A DNA stretch of 38,511 nt from a bacterium (GCA_021781555.1 JAJXWQ010000034.1:1-38511), one strand, 5' to 3'. Positions 1 through 7,713 are shown, numbered from the stretch's first letter. The notes: generated by a model from the sequence alone, not told the origin. A program made the numbers and translations.

Positions 1-11
1 AAAAGGCCTAG
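1..11 (+). repeat. CTAG-bounded dispersed element, right end of a copy cut by the window edge
   Basis: The first 11 bases match the right terminus of the dispersed element (AAAAGGCCTAG). The terminal CTAG at 8-11 is also the first CTAG of the next full copy. Two copies therefore lie head-to-tail and share one CTAG. Confidence 0.7.
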
Positions 12-115
12 AGTGCTCCCGGTTTGAATGGATCGAGCCCGATGAGTCAAACGGGGCCCGGTTGCGCAGCGAAGCGACCGCGCAGAGGGACCCGTTCAAC
101 CTGCAAAAGGCCTAG
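8..115 (+). repeat. CTAG-bounded dispersed structured element, full copy 1 (forward)
   Basis: A 108-bp element with CTAG at 8-11 and again at 112-115. Its ends form a symmetric imperfect inverted repeat: CTAG, ten bases, then GTTTGAA at the left, and the mirror image at the right (here slightly mutated to GTTCAACC). The middle holds a long G+C stem (GGGGCCC pairing with GGGACCC in this copy) enclosing TGCGC/GCGCA. A further TCAAAC box in the left half can pair with the left GTTTGA. It lies downstream of the leftward aminotransferase gene, 55 bp from its stop codon. Near-identical copies occur at 4802, 23102 and 33016. Confidence 0.9.
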
Positions 116-152
116 CTGCCCCATCCGGGGCTCGGCTTCACCTCAACGATCC

Positions 153-166
153 CGGTCTTCGGACCG
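153..166 (-). terminator. Possible hairpin terminator of the aminotransferase operon
   Basis: CGGTC at 153-157 and GACCG at 162-166 form a perfect 5-bp stem with a 4-base loop (CGAA on the transcribed minus strand), starting 5 bases after the stop of the leftward gene. No T-run follows, so an intrinsic terminator is uncertain. Confidence 0.35.
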
Positions 167-170
167 AGAG

Positions 171-1343
171 TCACAGCTCGGCACGCAGCGCCGAAGCCAG
201 GCGCCGGTAGTCCTCGAGCGTGTTGTAGAGCTGTGCCGAGATGCGCAGCCACCGTCCACTTCGTCCCGGCACCCGGGCCACCGGGACCTCGATGCGGTGG
301 CGCTGGAACAAGATCTCGCGCAGGGGATCCTGGAAAGGACCGCCGCCATCCGGCGGGGTCCTTTCGCCTGGCAGGATCACGGTCGCCATGGACCCGATCA
401 TATCCTCGGGGGCCGGTAGCTCCAGATCCAGAACCTCGGCCAGGATTTGCCGTCCGGCGAGGGCCAGGGCTCGGTTGCGCTGACGCACGGCCGGCCATCC
501 CCCCGCAAGCAGGCTGCCGACATGGTCGATGGCAGCCGGCACGGCCAGATAAGGGGTCGGATCCGCCGTTCCCATCCACTCGAACTCGAGCTGGAAGGGC
601 GCCAGGTCCGTCCTGCGGGAATTGGCCCCGTGGCTCACGATCAAGGGGTGCAGGGGCTGTCGATCCGGCCGCACGTATAGAAATGCCGAGCCCTTGGGGG
701 CGCACAGCCACTTGTGGCAGTTGCCGGCGTAATAGGCGACCCCCAGGGCCTCCAGGTCCAGATCGAGCATTCCGGGAGCGTGCGCCCCGTCCACGAGCAC
801 GTCGACGCCCGGCAGGGCCCGGACCATGGCCTCGATCGGAACGATCGCCCCGGGAACGCTCGTGACGTGATCCACCAGCAAGAGCCGGCAGCGGGGAGAG
901 ACCGCGCTCACCACGGCCTCGACCCACTGGCTCGAACTCTCGACCGGAAAAGGCAGATCTACCGTGACGAGCCGAGCCCCGGCCTGCTGTGTCACGGCCA
1001 GCAGTGCGTTGCGGCAGGCGTTGTAGCCAAAGTTCGTCGCCACGATCTCGTCACCGGGCCCCAGGGCCAGGTTGCGCAGGACCGTGTTCACTGCCGCCGT
1101 GGTGCTCGGGAGGAACACCAGGTTCGCGGACGCGGCCCCCACGAAGGCAGCCAGGGCCGCCTTGGCCTGCTGCAGCCGCACGGAGTAGCTGCGATCCAGG
1201 AACGTGAGGGGCGAACGCTCCATCTCGAGCCGCAAGGCGTGCTGGGCCTCGAGAACGGCGGTCGGACACGCCCCGAAGGAGCCGTGGTTCAAGAAGAGCA
1301 GCTCCGGCTCGAGCGACCAGTAGCTGGCATAGGACTCGGACAT
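171..1343 (-). CDS. Class V PLP-dependent aminotransferase (isopenicillin-N-epimerase-like)
   Basis: A 390-residue fold-type I PLP enzyme of the class V aminotransferase/CefD-like group. The N-terminal FLNHGSFG motif is typical of the isopenicillin-N epimerase branch. Asp185 in VDGAHAPG should contact the pyridine nitrogen, and Lys211 in GNCHKWLCAPKG is the expected Schiff-base lysine. Length fits the family. I chose the ATG at 1343 because the family begins close to the FLNHGSFG motif; an in-frame GTG at 1373 would add ten residues but has no visible ribosome-binding site. It lies 37 bp downstream of, and co-directional with, rubrerythrin, so the two are probably co-transcribed. Known relatives include epimerases, cysteine desulfurases and C-S lyases, and the substrate cannot be told from sequence. 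A link to sulfur or oxidative-stress metabolism is only suggested by the neighbour. Confidence 0.88.
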   Translation of the reverse strand: MSESYASYWSLEPELLFLNHGSFGACPTAVLEAQHALRLEMERSPLTFLDRSYSVRLQQAKAALAAFVGAASANLVFLPSTTAAVNTVLRNLALGPGDEIVATNFGYNACRNALLAVTQQAGARLVTVDLPFPVESSSQWVEAVVSAVSPRCRLLLVDHVTSVPGAIVPIEAMVRALPGVDVLVDGAHAPGMLDLDLEALGVAYYAGNCHKWLCAPKGSAFLYVRPDRQPLHPLIVSHGANSRRTDLAPFQLEFEWMGTADPTPYLAVPAAIDHVGSLLAGGWPAVRQRNRALALAGRQILAEVLDLELPAPEDMIGSMATVILPGERTPPDGGGPFQDPLREILFQRHRIEVPVARVPGRSGRWLRISAQLYNTLEDYRRLASALRAEL

Positions 1344-1410
1344 ATCCCAGGCTAGCACCTGCCGTGATGCCACGGCTGCCGCAGCTCGAGCCGAAGCGAA
1401 AGGACGGAGC

Positions 1411-1989
1411 CTACCAGTTCTCCCCCAGCAGTTCGAAGTAGGCCTGCGGATGGAGGCAGGCCGGGCAGGTCTTGGGCGCCTCCGAACCCTCGTGCAGGTA
1501 GCCGCAGTTCAGGCAGCGCCAGGTCAGCCGCCCGTCACGACGGAACACCCGACCGGCCTCGAGGTTGCTCGCCAGTTCCTGGTAGCGCTTGCCGTGCTGC
1601 CTCTCTGCGACCGAGATGTTCGTGAAGGCGGCCGCCACCTCCGGGAAGCCCTCCTCATGAGCTACGCGCGCGAACTCGGGATACATGTCGCTGCATTCCG
1701 CGTGCTCTCCCGCAGCCGCTGCCTTCAGGTTGTCCAGCGTCGTGCCGATCGTGCCGGCGGGAAACTTCTCGCTCACCTCGACGTCGCCGCCCTCGAGGAA
1801 GCCGAAGAAGCGCTTTGCATGCTCTTTTTCCTGGTTGGCGGTCTCCTCGAAGATCAGCGCGATCTGGACGAGACCTTCCTTCCTGGCCGCTCCGGCGAAG
1901 AAGGTGTACCGGTTCCTGGCCTGGGACTCGCCGGCGAAGGCTTTCATGAGGTTTTGCTCGGTCCGCGTTCCTCGGATGCTGGTTGCCAT
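1411..1989 (-). CDS. rbr: Rubrerythrin
   Basis: A 192-residue non-haem diiron peroxidase that reduces hydrogen peroxide in the cytoplasm. The N-terminal ferritin-like four-helix domain carries Glu21 (AGESQARNRY), Glu48/Glu49, the EKEH motif ending at His57, Glu95 in GEHAE and a later ERQHG segment, all expected iron ligands. The C-terminal rubredoxin-like domain has Cys159-x2-Cys162 and Cys175-x2-Cys178 for the mononuclear iron centre. Length matches classical rubrerythrins, and both domains are intact. AGGGAG lies 7 bases before the ATG. It is first in a leftward pair with the aminotransferase. A perfect 8-bp inverted repeat 50 bp upstream (2039-2061) is a candidate operator. Confidence 0.97.
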   Translation of the reverse strand: MATSIRGTRTEQNLMKAFAGESQARNRYTFFAGAARKEGLVQIALIFEETANQEKEHAKRFFGFLEGGDVEVSEKFPAGTIGTTLDNLKAAAAGEHAECSDMYPEFARVAHEEGFPEVAAAFTNISVAERQHGKRYQELASNLEAGRVFRRDGRLTWRCLNCGYLHEGSEAPKTCPACLHPQAYFELLGENW

Positions 1990-2038
1990 ATCAATTCTCC
2001 CTGCGAAGTGAGTGCGGTCGCTTGCTCGATTTTACGAC

Positions 2039-2061
2039 GGTTCGAGCTGGATCCTCGAACC
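2039..2061. promoter_or_regulatory. Inverted repeat upstream of rubrerythrin, candidate operator
   Basis: GGTTCGAG (2039-2046) and CTCGAACC (2054-2061) are perfect inverted 8-mers with a 7-base spacer. They lie 50 bp upstream of the rubrerythrin start, in the divergent region shared with the phosphoesterase at 2180. The size and position suit a dimeric regulator site. It does not look like an AT-rich Fur/PerR box, so the regulator is unknown. A hairpin in an mRNA leader is the alternative. Confidence 0.4.
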
Positions 2062-2179
2062 CATCTGGAGAATGACTGCCTGCCGGGCCCGGCGTCTTGA
2101 ACCGTCTGGTACCCTGTTCTCGTGCCAGCCCTTGCAGTACAGGTGCTGCCGGGCAGGCCCTTGCACGAGGGAGCTCATC

Positions 2180-3049
2180 ATGCCAGGTCCCGTATTCTTT
2201 TCCTCGGTCGTCTGGATCGTCCTCGAGAATCGCGGCTTCGCCCAGGTCAAGGATCTTGCGAGCTCCCGGTTCCTCGAGCAGCACGGCGCCGTGCTCAACC
2301 AGTACTACGCGCTGACCCACCCTTCGGGCCCCAACTATCGGCTCATCGCTGGAGGGCGGAAGTTTTCGCCCTACGAGGTCTTCGTCCGTAAAGAGCCGAG
2401 CATCGCGAGCGAGTACGCCTCGCTCGAGTTACCCACCATCGATTGGTGGCCCGGCGGTTTGATGAAGGACTCGACCTACGACGGCGTCCCCGCCCTCAAG
2501 CACGATCCGTTCCCCGAACTCTATGGCATCGCGGATCCAGCTGCGGACGCCGGGCGCCAGACCGGAATCAAGCTCTTCTCGATCTGGAAGAAGCCCTTCG
2601 CACCGGATCTCTTGCCAGGGCACTGCCAGGTCTACCTGGGCTTTGACAACGACAACGAGGCCCACGACCCCTTCCCGGACGACTCTCAGGCCAAGGCCCT
2701 CCAGACGGCCGATCGCAACCTGATGAGCGTCCTGGCGACCCTCCGCCATTCCCGCTGGTTCAACACACCGGACCGGTACGGTCGCTTCCCGGTGTTCATC
2801 GAGACCTGGGACGAATCGTTCCTGGGCGATCAAAGGGTCTTCACGGCCTTCTATGGCCGTGGCGTCAAGGCGGGGTACGTCAGCCAGGTGCATTACGACC
2901 ACCTGTCGCTGAGCCGCACCCTCACCGACAACTGGCACCTTCCGCCGCTGGGCGGCGCCGAGCAGGCGCACGACATCGCCGACGTCTGGAAGCCCGCGAG
3001 TCCCTCGAAAAAACCCATCGACACCCGCCGCGGGCGTGACCAAAAATAA
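2180..3049 (+). CDS. Phosphoesterase-family hydrolase (acid phosphatase/phospholipase C-like)
   Basis: A 289-residue protein resembling the bacterial phosphoesterase family (phospholipase C/acid phosphatase group, alkaline-phosphatase-like fold). Visible hallmarks are the N-terminal strand VVWIVLENRGF, where the Glu-Asn pair is the usual metal-site start, followed by HPSGPNYRLIAGG at the nucleophile region. Near the C-terminus, YDHLSLSRTLTDNWHLPPLG matches the family pattern of His-plus-Ser/Leu-Arg-Thr. I chose the ATG at 2180 because GAGGGAG precedes it and the family begins near the ENR motif; the open frame extends further upstream without support. No clear signal peptide is visible with this start, which is unusual because many relatives are exported. 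Substrate unknown. It is divergent from rubrerythrin and followed by a lipoprotein gene. Confidence 0.78.
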   Translation: MPGPVFFSSVVWIVLENRGFAQVKDLASSRFLEQHGAVLNQYYALTHPSGPNYRLIAGGRKFSPYEVFVRKEPSIASEYASLELPTIDWWPGGLMKDSTYDGVPALKHDPFPELYGIADPAADAGRQTGIKLFSIWKKPFAPDLLPGHCQVYLGFDNDNEAHDPFPDDSQAKALQTADRNLMSVLATLRHSRWFNTPDRYGRFPVFIETWDESFLGDQRVFTAFYGRGVKAGYVSQVHYDHLSLSRTLTDNWHLPPLGGAEQAHDIADVWKPASPSKKPIDTRRGRDQK

Positions 3050-3122
3050 CTTGATTTGATCCGGCGCAAGCTTCGCCGTACGGTCATTCTCGCACGCCGT
3101 CCTTCGGCACGAGGAGATCGAG

Positions 3123-3707
3123 ATGAGACAGAAGCTTGCACCGCCGGCCTTGGCCATGGGGCTCCTGCAGCTGGTCCTGGCCGCCTGCGCGGACCAGACG
3201 CCCTGGCTCCAGCCGATCGCAGCGCGCAAGTTTCCTCGCGCCGGTGCGATCGGCGTGCTCGTCGCGTTCGGGCGGCAAGCGCAGGCGACGATCGCGCAGG
3301 TGAGCCAGCTTTCCATTACGCTTTCGGAGCAGGGCACCAGCCCCCAGACCCAGATCCTCGCGAGCGGGGATTTCAGCGCCCACCCCGGAGTCACGTTCGG
3401 GGGCCTGCCGGCAGGGACAGCTACCGTGGCCCTGACGGCCACCGACGTCAACGGCACCCATCTTGGTTCGGCATCCGAGAGCGTTCCGGTCATCCTCGGG
3501 CAGACTTCCTGGCTCAGCATGAGCCTCTATCTGAACCCCACCTACATCATGGCGTCGCCGGCGCCCGCGCCGACGCCCGCGACCGCGCTCACGATCTATG
3601 CGACCATCTGGGACGGGCCGACGATCGTCGTGACGCCGACTCCAACCAGCTACCCGACTCCTGTCCTCGGCGCCACGCCGCTCCCCTCGCCCACAGCCAC
3701 GATCTAG
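3123..3707 (+). CDS. Predicted lipoprotein with beta-rich domain and Pro/Thr-rich tail
   Basis: A 194-residue protein with a lipoprotein signal: a positively charged start, a hydrophobic stretch and LVLAAC, making Cys22 the likely lipidated residue. Residues about 50-140 alternate short beta-like strands (FGGLPAGTATVALTATD resembles Ig-like or carboxypeptidase-regulatory-like folds). The tail from about 140 is rich in Pro, Thr and Ala (SPAPAPTPAT, TPTPTSYPTP), like an extracellular spacer. AGGAGA lies a few bases before the ATG. The stop TAG is part of the CTAG that begins a repeat copy, so the gene ends exactly at the element. Function unknown. Confidence 0.8.
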   Translation: MRQKLAPPALAMGLLQLVLAACADQTPWLQPIAARKFPRAGAIGVLVAFGRQAQATIAQVSQLSITLSEQGTSPQTQILASGDFSAHPGVTFGGLPAGTATVALTATDVNGTHLGSASESVPVILGQTSWLSMSLYLNPTYIMASPAPAPTPATALTIYATIWDGPTIVVTPTPTSYPTPVLGATPLPSPTATI

Positions 3708-3776
3708 GCCTTTTGCAGTTTGAACGGCGCCCGGTTGCCCGGCGCAGCGACCGCGCCGAGGACCCGTTCGCACTAC
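3704..3776 (-). repeat. CTAG-bounded element, shortened chimeric copy 2
   Basis: It starts with CTAG at 3704-3707 (TAG is the upstream gene's stop) and the reverse-orientation end GCCTTTTGCAGTTTGAACGG. It then switches to the forward-orientation core (GCCCGGTTGC, GCAGCGACCGCGC, GACCCGTTC) and ends near CTAC at 3773-3776. The core is inverted relative to the left end, as if the palindromic middle had flipped. It sits between two convergent genes. Confidence 0.7.
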
Positions 3777-3783
3777 ACGGGGG

Positions 3784-4662
3784 TCATTCGCCTGCCGCCC
3801 GCCGGCGACGCCGTTCCATGAGTACGAAACGGTAGGACTCCCGGAACTGCTCTGGATCCTCGGTACCGTAGAAAGCCTGCCATTCGCCGGCCAGCTCGCG
3901 CTCCGACTTCTTCAGCAACAGCGCCGCCTCCGCCGACGCCAGTCGCTCCTCGCGTGGACTCCAGCCGTAGTCGGCAAAGAAGGTCGAGCCCGCGTCGGGC
4001 GCGAAGCGCAGCTTGGCGCGCACGGGCCCGAAGTTGGAACGGAAGTCCTGTCGCAGGTGCGCCAGAGCGAAGGCCGAAACAAGGTCCAGCAACCAGCCGA
4101 CGTATGCGGGCCGGCTGGCCAGATCCGTGGCCAGCTCCGCGACGGTCCTGGGATCCCAGTACATCAGCAGGCCTTCGGAAACCACGAGGATGCGCTTGCC
4201 CACCGACGCCACCTCATCGAGCAGCGCAGCTCGCTGCCGTGCGTCTTCGAGATCCAGGGCCCGGCGCTCGAGCAGGCACGTCGATCGTTCGCCGGCCAGG
4301 ACCGCCTCCTTGTGCTCGATCAGCCCCGGAAAGTCGGCCTCGAACCAGCGCAGGGCCCGAGGCAGCGGCATGCGGTAGGGACGAGTATCGAGGCCGGCGG
4401 CGAGGTTCAGGACCGCGTCGCAGCGCAGCTCCCGGAGCGCTCGCGAAAGCATGTCGTCGAGCACGGCGGTACGCACCCCCATCCACCGCTCCATGGGCTC
4501 GGCGAGATCGGCCATCTGCTCGGCAATCTCGCCTCCCCGCTCACCCACGAGGGAAGCGGCGAGAGGATCCGAGATCAGGGCATCCGGTCGGGCGGTTTCC
4601 TTGGCCCGACAAAAGGCCACCCAGATGGCCGTGTCCGAAACGTGTTGAATGGTCGCCCTCAC
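3784..4662 (-). CDS. SAM-dependent methyltransferase, LCM/TIGR00027-like family
   Basis: A 292-residue class I methyltransferase of the leucine-carboxyl-methyltransferase (PPM1/LCMT)-like superfamily, whose bacterial members include polyketide O-methyltransferases and many uncharacterised proteins. Visible motifs, in order: SDTAIWVAFCRAKETARPDA at the start, NLAAGLDTRPYR (SAM-binding glycine-rich loop), EADFPGLIEHK (acidic residue that binds the SAM ribose, then family-specific), and VSEGLLMYW. Length fits. The start is GTG at 4662 with GGGAGG five bases upstream. It is convergent with the lipoprotein gene, with a repeat copy between their 3' ends. The acceptor substrate cannot be inferred, and no biosynthetic cluster surrounds it. 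Confidence 0.88.
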   Translation of the reverse strand: MRATIQHVSDTAIWVAFCRAKETARPDALISDPLAASLVGERGGEIAEQMADLAEPMERWMGVRTAVLDDMLSRALRELRCDAVLNLAAGLDTRPYRMPLPRALRWFEADFPGLIEHKEAVLAGERSTCLLERRALDLEDARQRAALLDEVASVGKRILVVSEGLLMYWDPRTVAELATDLASRPAYVGWLLDLVSAFALAHLRQDFRSNFGPVRAKLRFAPDAGSTFFADYGWSPREERLASAEAALLLKKSERELAGEWQAFYGTEDPEQFRESYRFVLMERRRRRAAGE

Positions 4663-4801
4663 GCTTGCCTCCCGGGGCCCTACCTGAGCCGCGTAGGGAG
4701 TCTAGCCTCGCTCATCGCCTCGGCCAAGGTGCGATCAGGCCAATTCGATGCTCCCCCTTGAGCCCCTGCCAGCGAACTTTTCCCGGCCCCTGGCCGCAGC
4801 C
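4663..4801. other. Non-coding gap upstream of the methyltransferase
   Basis: 139 bp between the methyltransferase start and the repeat at 4802. It must hold the methyltransferase promoter. I see no clear -35/-10 pair and no conserved open frame. Confidence 0.4.
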
Positions 4802-4909
4802 CTAGAGTGCTCCCGGTTTGAATGGATCGGGCCCGATGAGTCAAACGGGGCCCGGTTGCGCAGCGAAGCGACCGCGCAGAGGGCCCCGTTCAAACTGCAA
4901 AAGGTCTAG
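4802..4909 (+). repeat. CTAG-bounded element, full copy 3 (forward)
   Basis: A 108-bp near-consensus copy with CTAG at 4802-4805 and 4906-4909. The right CTAG, read on the minus strand, is the C-TAG stop codon of the 4906-6102 gene. The element therefore begins at the last codon of that gene and runs into its 3' flank. Confidence 0.93.
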
Positions 4910-6102
4910 CCGCCGAGGAAGTTGGCAACCGTGTCGTGGATCGGCCCCCAGAAGGTCGCCTTGAACATCGTGTCGAAGAGGGCGTAGAAGCCGACCGAAG
5001 CGGCCAGTCCGATCAGGAAGAACGGCAGACCGGCAGTGATGCCGAACAAGCCCCCGACCAGCGCAAGCACGCCGCCGCTGGCCACGGCAGTCAGGCCTCC
5101 CGACACGAATCCGTCGGCCGAGTCTGCCAGCACCGAACCCATGGCCTCGGGCATGCCCTCCTGGCCGGTCAGGACCTGGTAGCCGTTCGAGACGATCGAG
5201 ATGGCCGCCGAGACCAGCCCGGAAATCTTGGCCGCCTTCATGAACCCGCTGAAGAGTTCGCGGACGCCCTGCTTGAACGCCGCCATCCCCACGGGAGGCT
5301 TCACGTCCTTGGCGAGGGTCTTGCCTGCGACCTCGATCTCGCCCGAAGCACCGTTGGCCGGGCCAGCGACCGCATTGCCGGCTCCCCCGGCTGCATTGGC
5401 TCCGCCACTGGCATCCTTGGCCAGGCTGCCGGCGCCGTCAGCGGCCGAGCCAGCATCACCGCCGAGTCCGCCGGCTGAATCGGCGCCGCCGGTCAGACCG
5501 CCGGCGGCTCCCGAGCCGCCCCCTGCGATGCGACCGGCTGCTCGGCCGAGTCCCCCGTGGTCCTCGAGGTCCGCAATGAACTGACGGTCGGTGATGTCGA
5601 CGTTCGTCGTCTCGCGAAATCCGTCGGGCAATGCCACCGTGCTCGCACTCAAATCGATGCTCTGGCCGTCCTCGAGCACGAGGCCAGCATCCTGGCCAGC
5701 GTTACTCGCGACGTCCCTGGCGACGGCGCCCGTGGCGGCGGCGGTGCCAGACGCCGCGCCGGCCGACGAAGCCATGCTGCTCGCATCCCGGCTGACGGCT
5801 CCCGCCGCTTGACCGGCGTCCCCCGCGATCGCCTTGCCAGCTGCGGCCGCCGCTCCGGTGGCCGGGCCCGCGGATGCCGCGAACTTCACGGACTTTATGA
5901 CCGCCTCGGGATCCCGGGTCGTCCAGCCCTTGTAGATGTCCTGCCACCCGTGGATCGCGTCCTCGGAGGTGACCACGTCCTGGACCTTGCCCGAGGCCCA
6001 CTTGAACGCAGGAACCTGCTCGAGCTTGCTGTAGGCGCCCGACAGGGCCCCTCCGATCCGGGAGAAGACCCCGGCGGCAGGAACTGGAACTGAGGTAGCC
6101 AT
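4906..6102 (-). CDS. Ala/Gly-rich protein with C-terminal membrane helices, unknown function
   Basis: A 398-residue protein I do not recognise. Residues 1-70 look folded (VFSRIGGALSGAYSKLEQVP, a WQDIYKGWTTRDPEAVIKSV segment). Residues 75-130 are an Ala-rich stretch with repeated Asp/Arg pairs (GAVSRDA, GAVARDV). A short ordered segment follows (VLEDGQSIDLS, DGFRETTNVDITDRQF), then a Gly/Ala-rich linker to about 260. The C-terminal 120 residues contain strong hydrophobic segments (LVSAAISIVS; ASGGVLALVGGLFGITAGLP; FFLIGLAASVGFYALF), suggesting membrane insertion or pore-like behaviour. There is no signal peptide. The Ala-rich VARD-type leader recalls the starts of the C11 peptidase (11384) and PHP protein (30913). 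Its TAG stop lies in the repeat terminus. The ATG at 6102 has no obvious ribosome-binding site. Confidence 0.75.
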   Translation of the reverse strand: MATSVPVPAAGVFSRIGGALSGAYSKLEQVPAFKWASGKVQDVVTSEDAIHGWQDIYKGWTTRDPEAVIKSVKFAASAGPATGAAAAAGKAIAGDAGQAAGAVSRDASSMASSAGAASGTAAATGAVARDVASNAGQDAGLVLEDGQSIDLSASTVALPDGFRETTNVDITDRQFIADLEDHGGLGRAAGRIAGGGSGAAGGLTGGADSAGGLGGDAGSAADGAGSLAKDASGGANAAGGAGNAVAGPANGASGEIEVAGKTLAKDVKPPVGMAAFKQGVRELFSGFMKAAKISGLVSAAISIVSNGYQVLTGQEGMPEAMGSVLADSADGFVSGGLTAVASGGVLALVGGLFGITAGLPFFLIGLAASVGFYALFDTMFKATFWGPIHDTVANFLGG

Positions 6103-6333
6103 CGCAGCTATCTATCGCGTTCATGGGCCGTTAAGTCGGTTATCCCTGGAGTAAATTTGGCCTAAGCTTGGCCGCCTGGCCGGTCGCCCCCCGCTCGTTC
6201 GCATGCGCGGGGCGCTCTCCTCCAATGGCCGAGCCCAGCGCCGGGAATTGTTAAGGAATTGCTTATGTGCGTTGAAGCTGTTAGCATGGCCTGGATTCCT
6301 GCATGCGAGCCAGAGACGACGGAGGTTTGGGTG
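6103..6333. promoter_or_regulatory. Divergent intergenic region
   Basis: 231 bp separating the leftward Ala-rich gene from the rightward ATP-grasp operon. The part nearest the operon (about 6246-6290) is clearly more AT-rich than the surroundings (TTGTTAAGGAATTGCTTATG) and carries a candidate promoter. No convincing open frame lies within it. Confidence 0.5.
6259..6287 (+). promoter_or_regulatory. Candidate sigma-70-like promoter of the ATP-grasp/GCS2 operon
   Basis: TTGCTT (6259-6264) and TAGCAT (6282-6287) are separated by 17 bases inside the AT-rich island. The boxes match the consensus only partly (3/6 and 4/6). Transcription would start near 6294, about 40 bases before the first gene. 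Confidence 0.35.
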
Positions 6334-7713
6334 ATGGTCCCGGAAGTCCAGCGGTACCACTCTCTGGTCGACGAGGCCAACATGTCGGAGTCGTTCTTCG
6401 ACGACTTCATGGGCCGGATGCGGGGCGCCGGGATCACCTTCGGCGATCGGGTGAGCTGCCATTACCTCCGTCCCCAGATGGTGTCGACGGAGCAGTACGA
6501 GCGGATCAAGGCGGTCGTGCGCACGCTCTGCACGGCGCTAGACAAGCTTGGCGACGAGATGCTCCGCGTCCCGGCGTTGCTGGATCGTGTGGGCCTCACG
6601 GCCATCGAGAAGCACCTTGCCGCCATCGCTCCGGGCTACCGGCGGATCAGCCCCCTCGCACGCTTCGACAGCTTCCTGTCGGCGGACGCGCTCTCGTTCG
6701 TGGAGCTCAATGCCGAGAGCCCGGCGGGTTCGGTGTACACCGAGATCCTGTCCGACCTCTTCCTGGACCTGCCCGTCATGCGTAGCTTCCAGGATGCCTA
6801 CCAGATCCACCGCTTCCGGACCCGCGAGCGTCTCGTCGAGACCCTGCTCGGCACCTACCGCGAATGGCTCGGCAACGTTCCGGCCGAGCGGCGGGCTCGC
6901 ATCGAAGCCTCGGGCCGCAAGTTGCCCAACGTTGCCATCGTGGACTGGCTGGACGTCCCGACCTATTCCGAGTTCGAGCTCAGCAAGGAACTCTTCGAGC
7001 GGCATGGCATGGCGACGGCGATCGCCGACCCCCGCTCCCTTACCTACGACGGCGATCGCCTGCGCACGCAGGACGGCTTCGAGATCGACCTGCTGTACAA
7101 GCGCGTGCTCACCAACGAGTTCATCCGCGAGATCGATCGCTGCCAGCCCATGCTCGCGGCGTATCGTGACGGGGCCATGTGCATGGTCAACTCCTTCCGG
7201 AGCAAGCTGCTGCACAAGAAGATGATCTTCGGCCTGCTCACGGCCGAGGATCTCCAGCACCTCTTCACCCCTGCAGAGCAGGAGACGATCCGGCGGCACA
7301 TCCCCTGGACCCGCCGCCTGGAGGCGACGCACACGGTCTTCGAGGGCCAGAACATCGACCTGGTTCCGTGGACCAAGACCAACCGCGAAACCCTCGTGCT
7401 CAAGCCCAACGACGAGTACGGCGGCAAGGGGATCCATGTCGGCTGGACGCTGACCGACGACCAGTGGGCCCGGGCGGTCGACGAATCCCTGGGCGAGGAC
7501 TACCTCGTGCAGCGCAAGGTCGAGCTCTCGTACATGGACTTCCCCACGTTCCGGGACGGCCAGCTCCGGTTCGAGCGCCAGCTGGTCGACCTCGACCCCT
7601 ACGTGTTCGACGGCGAGGTCGAGGGCATCCTCACGCGTCTGTCGAGCACCGCCCTGGCCAACGTCACGGCGGGCGCCGGCATCGTCCCCACCTTCGTCAT
7701 CTCGGCGCGCTAG
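6334..7713 (+). CDS. Circularly permuted ATP-grasp ligase, glutathionylspermidine-synthase-like
   Basis: A 459-residue protein resembling the circularly permuted type 2 ATP-grasp family, which ligates a carboxylate to an amine or thiol through an acyl-phosphate. Visible features: RFDSFLSADALSFVELNAES followed by PAG (family signature), NSFRSKLLHKKMIFGLL and HIPWTRRLE in the central region, and LVLKPNDEYGGKGIHVGW, the nucleotide-binding lysine/glycine loop, near residue 355. Start: GGAGG precedes in-frame GTG (6331) and ATG (6334) by 5 and 8 bases, and I take the ATG; the open frame extends upstream but lacks such a signal. It is first of four co-directional genes with a YbdK-type ligase, an M29-like peptidase and a second ATP-grasp enzyme. 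The product is probably a peptide, amide or modified-protein adduct; substrate unknown. Confidence 0.85.
   Translation: MVPEVQRYHSLVDEANMSESFFDDFMGRMRGAGITFGDRVSCHYLRPQMVSTEQYERIKAVVRTLCTALDKLGDEMLRVPALLDRVGLTAIEKHLAAIAPGYRRISPLARFDSFLSADALSFVELNAESPAGSVYTEILSDLFLDLPVMRSFQDAYQIHRFRTRERLVETLLGTYREWLGNVPAERRARIEASGRKLPNVAIVDWLDVPTYSEFELSKELFERHGMATAIADPRSLTYDGDRLRTQDGFEIDLLYKRVLTNEFIREIDRCQPMLAAYRDGAMCMVNSFRSKLLHKKMIFGLLTAEDLQHLFTPAEQETIRRHIPWTRRLEATHTVFEGQNIDLVPWTKTNRETLVLKPNDEYGGKGIHVGWTLTDDQWARAVDESLGEDYLVQRKVELSYMDFPTFRDGQLRFERQLVDLDPYVFDGEVEGILTRLSSTALANVTAGAGIVPTFVISAR

Noticed and set aside
8-115. The element as a classical intrinsic terminator
   Set aside because: The stem is strong but no T-run follows in either direction; the symmetric ends and CTAG borders are not terminator features, although termination as a side effect remains possible.
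24-419. Open frame starting inside the repeat (MNGSSPMSQTGPGC...)
   Set aside because: Its beginning is just a translation of the dispersed element (the same peptide recurs at 32910-33107), and the rest is antisense to the aminotransferase gene.
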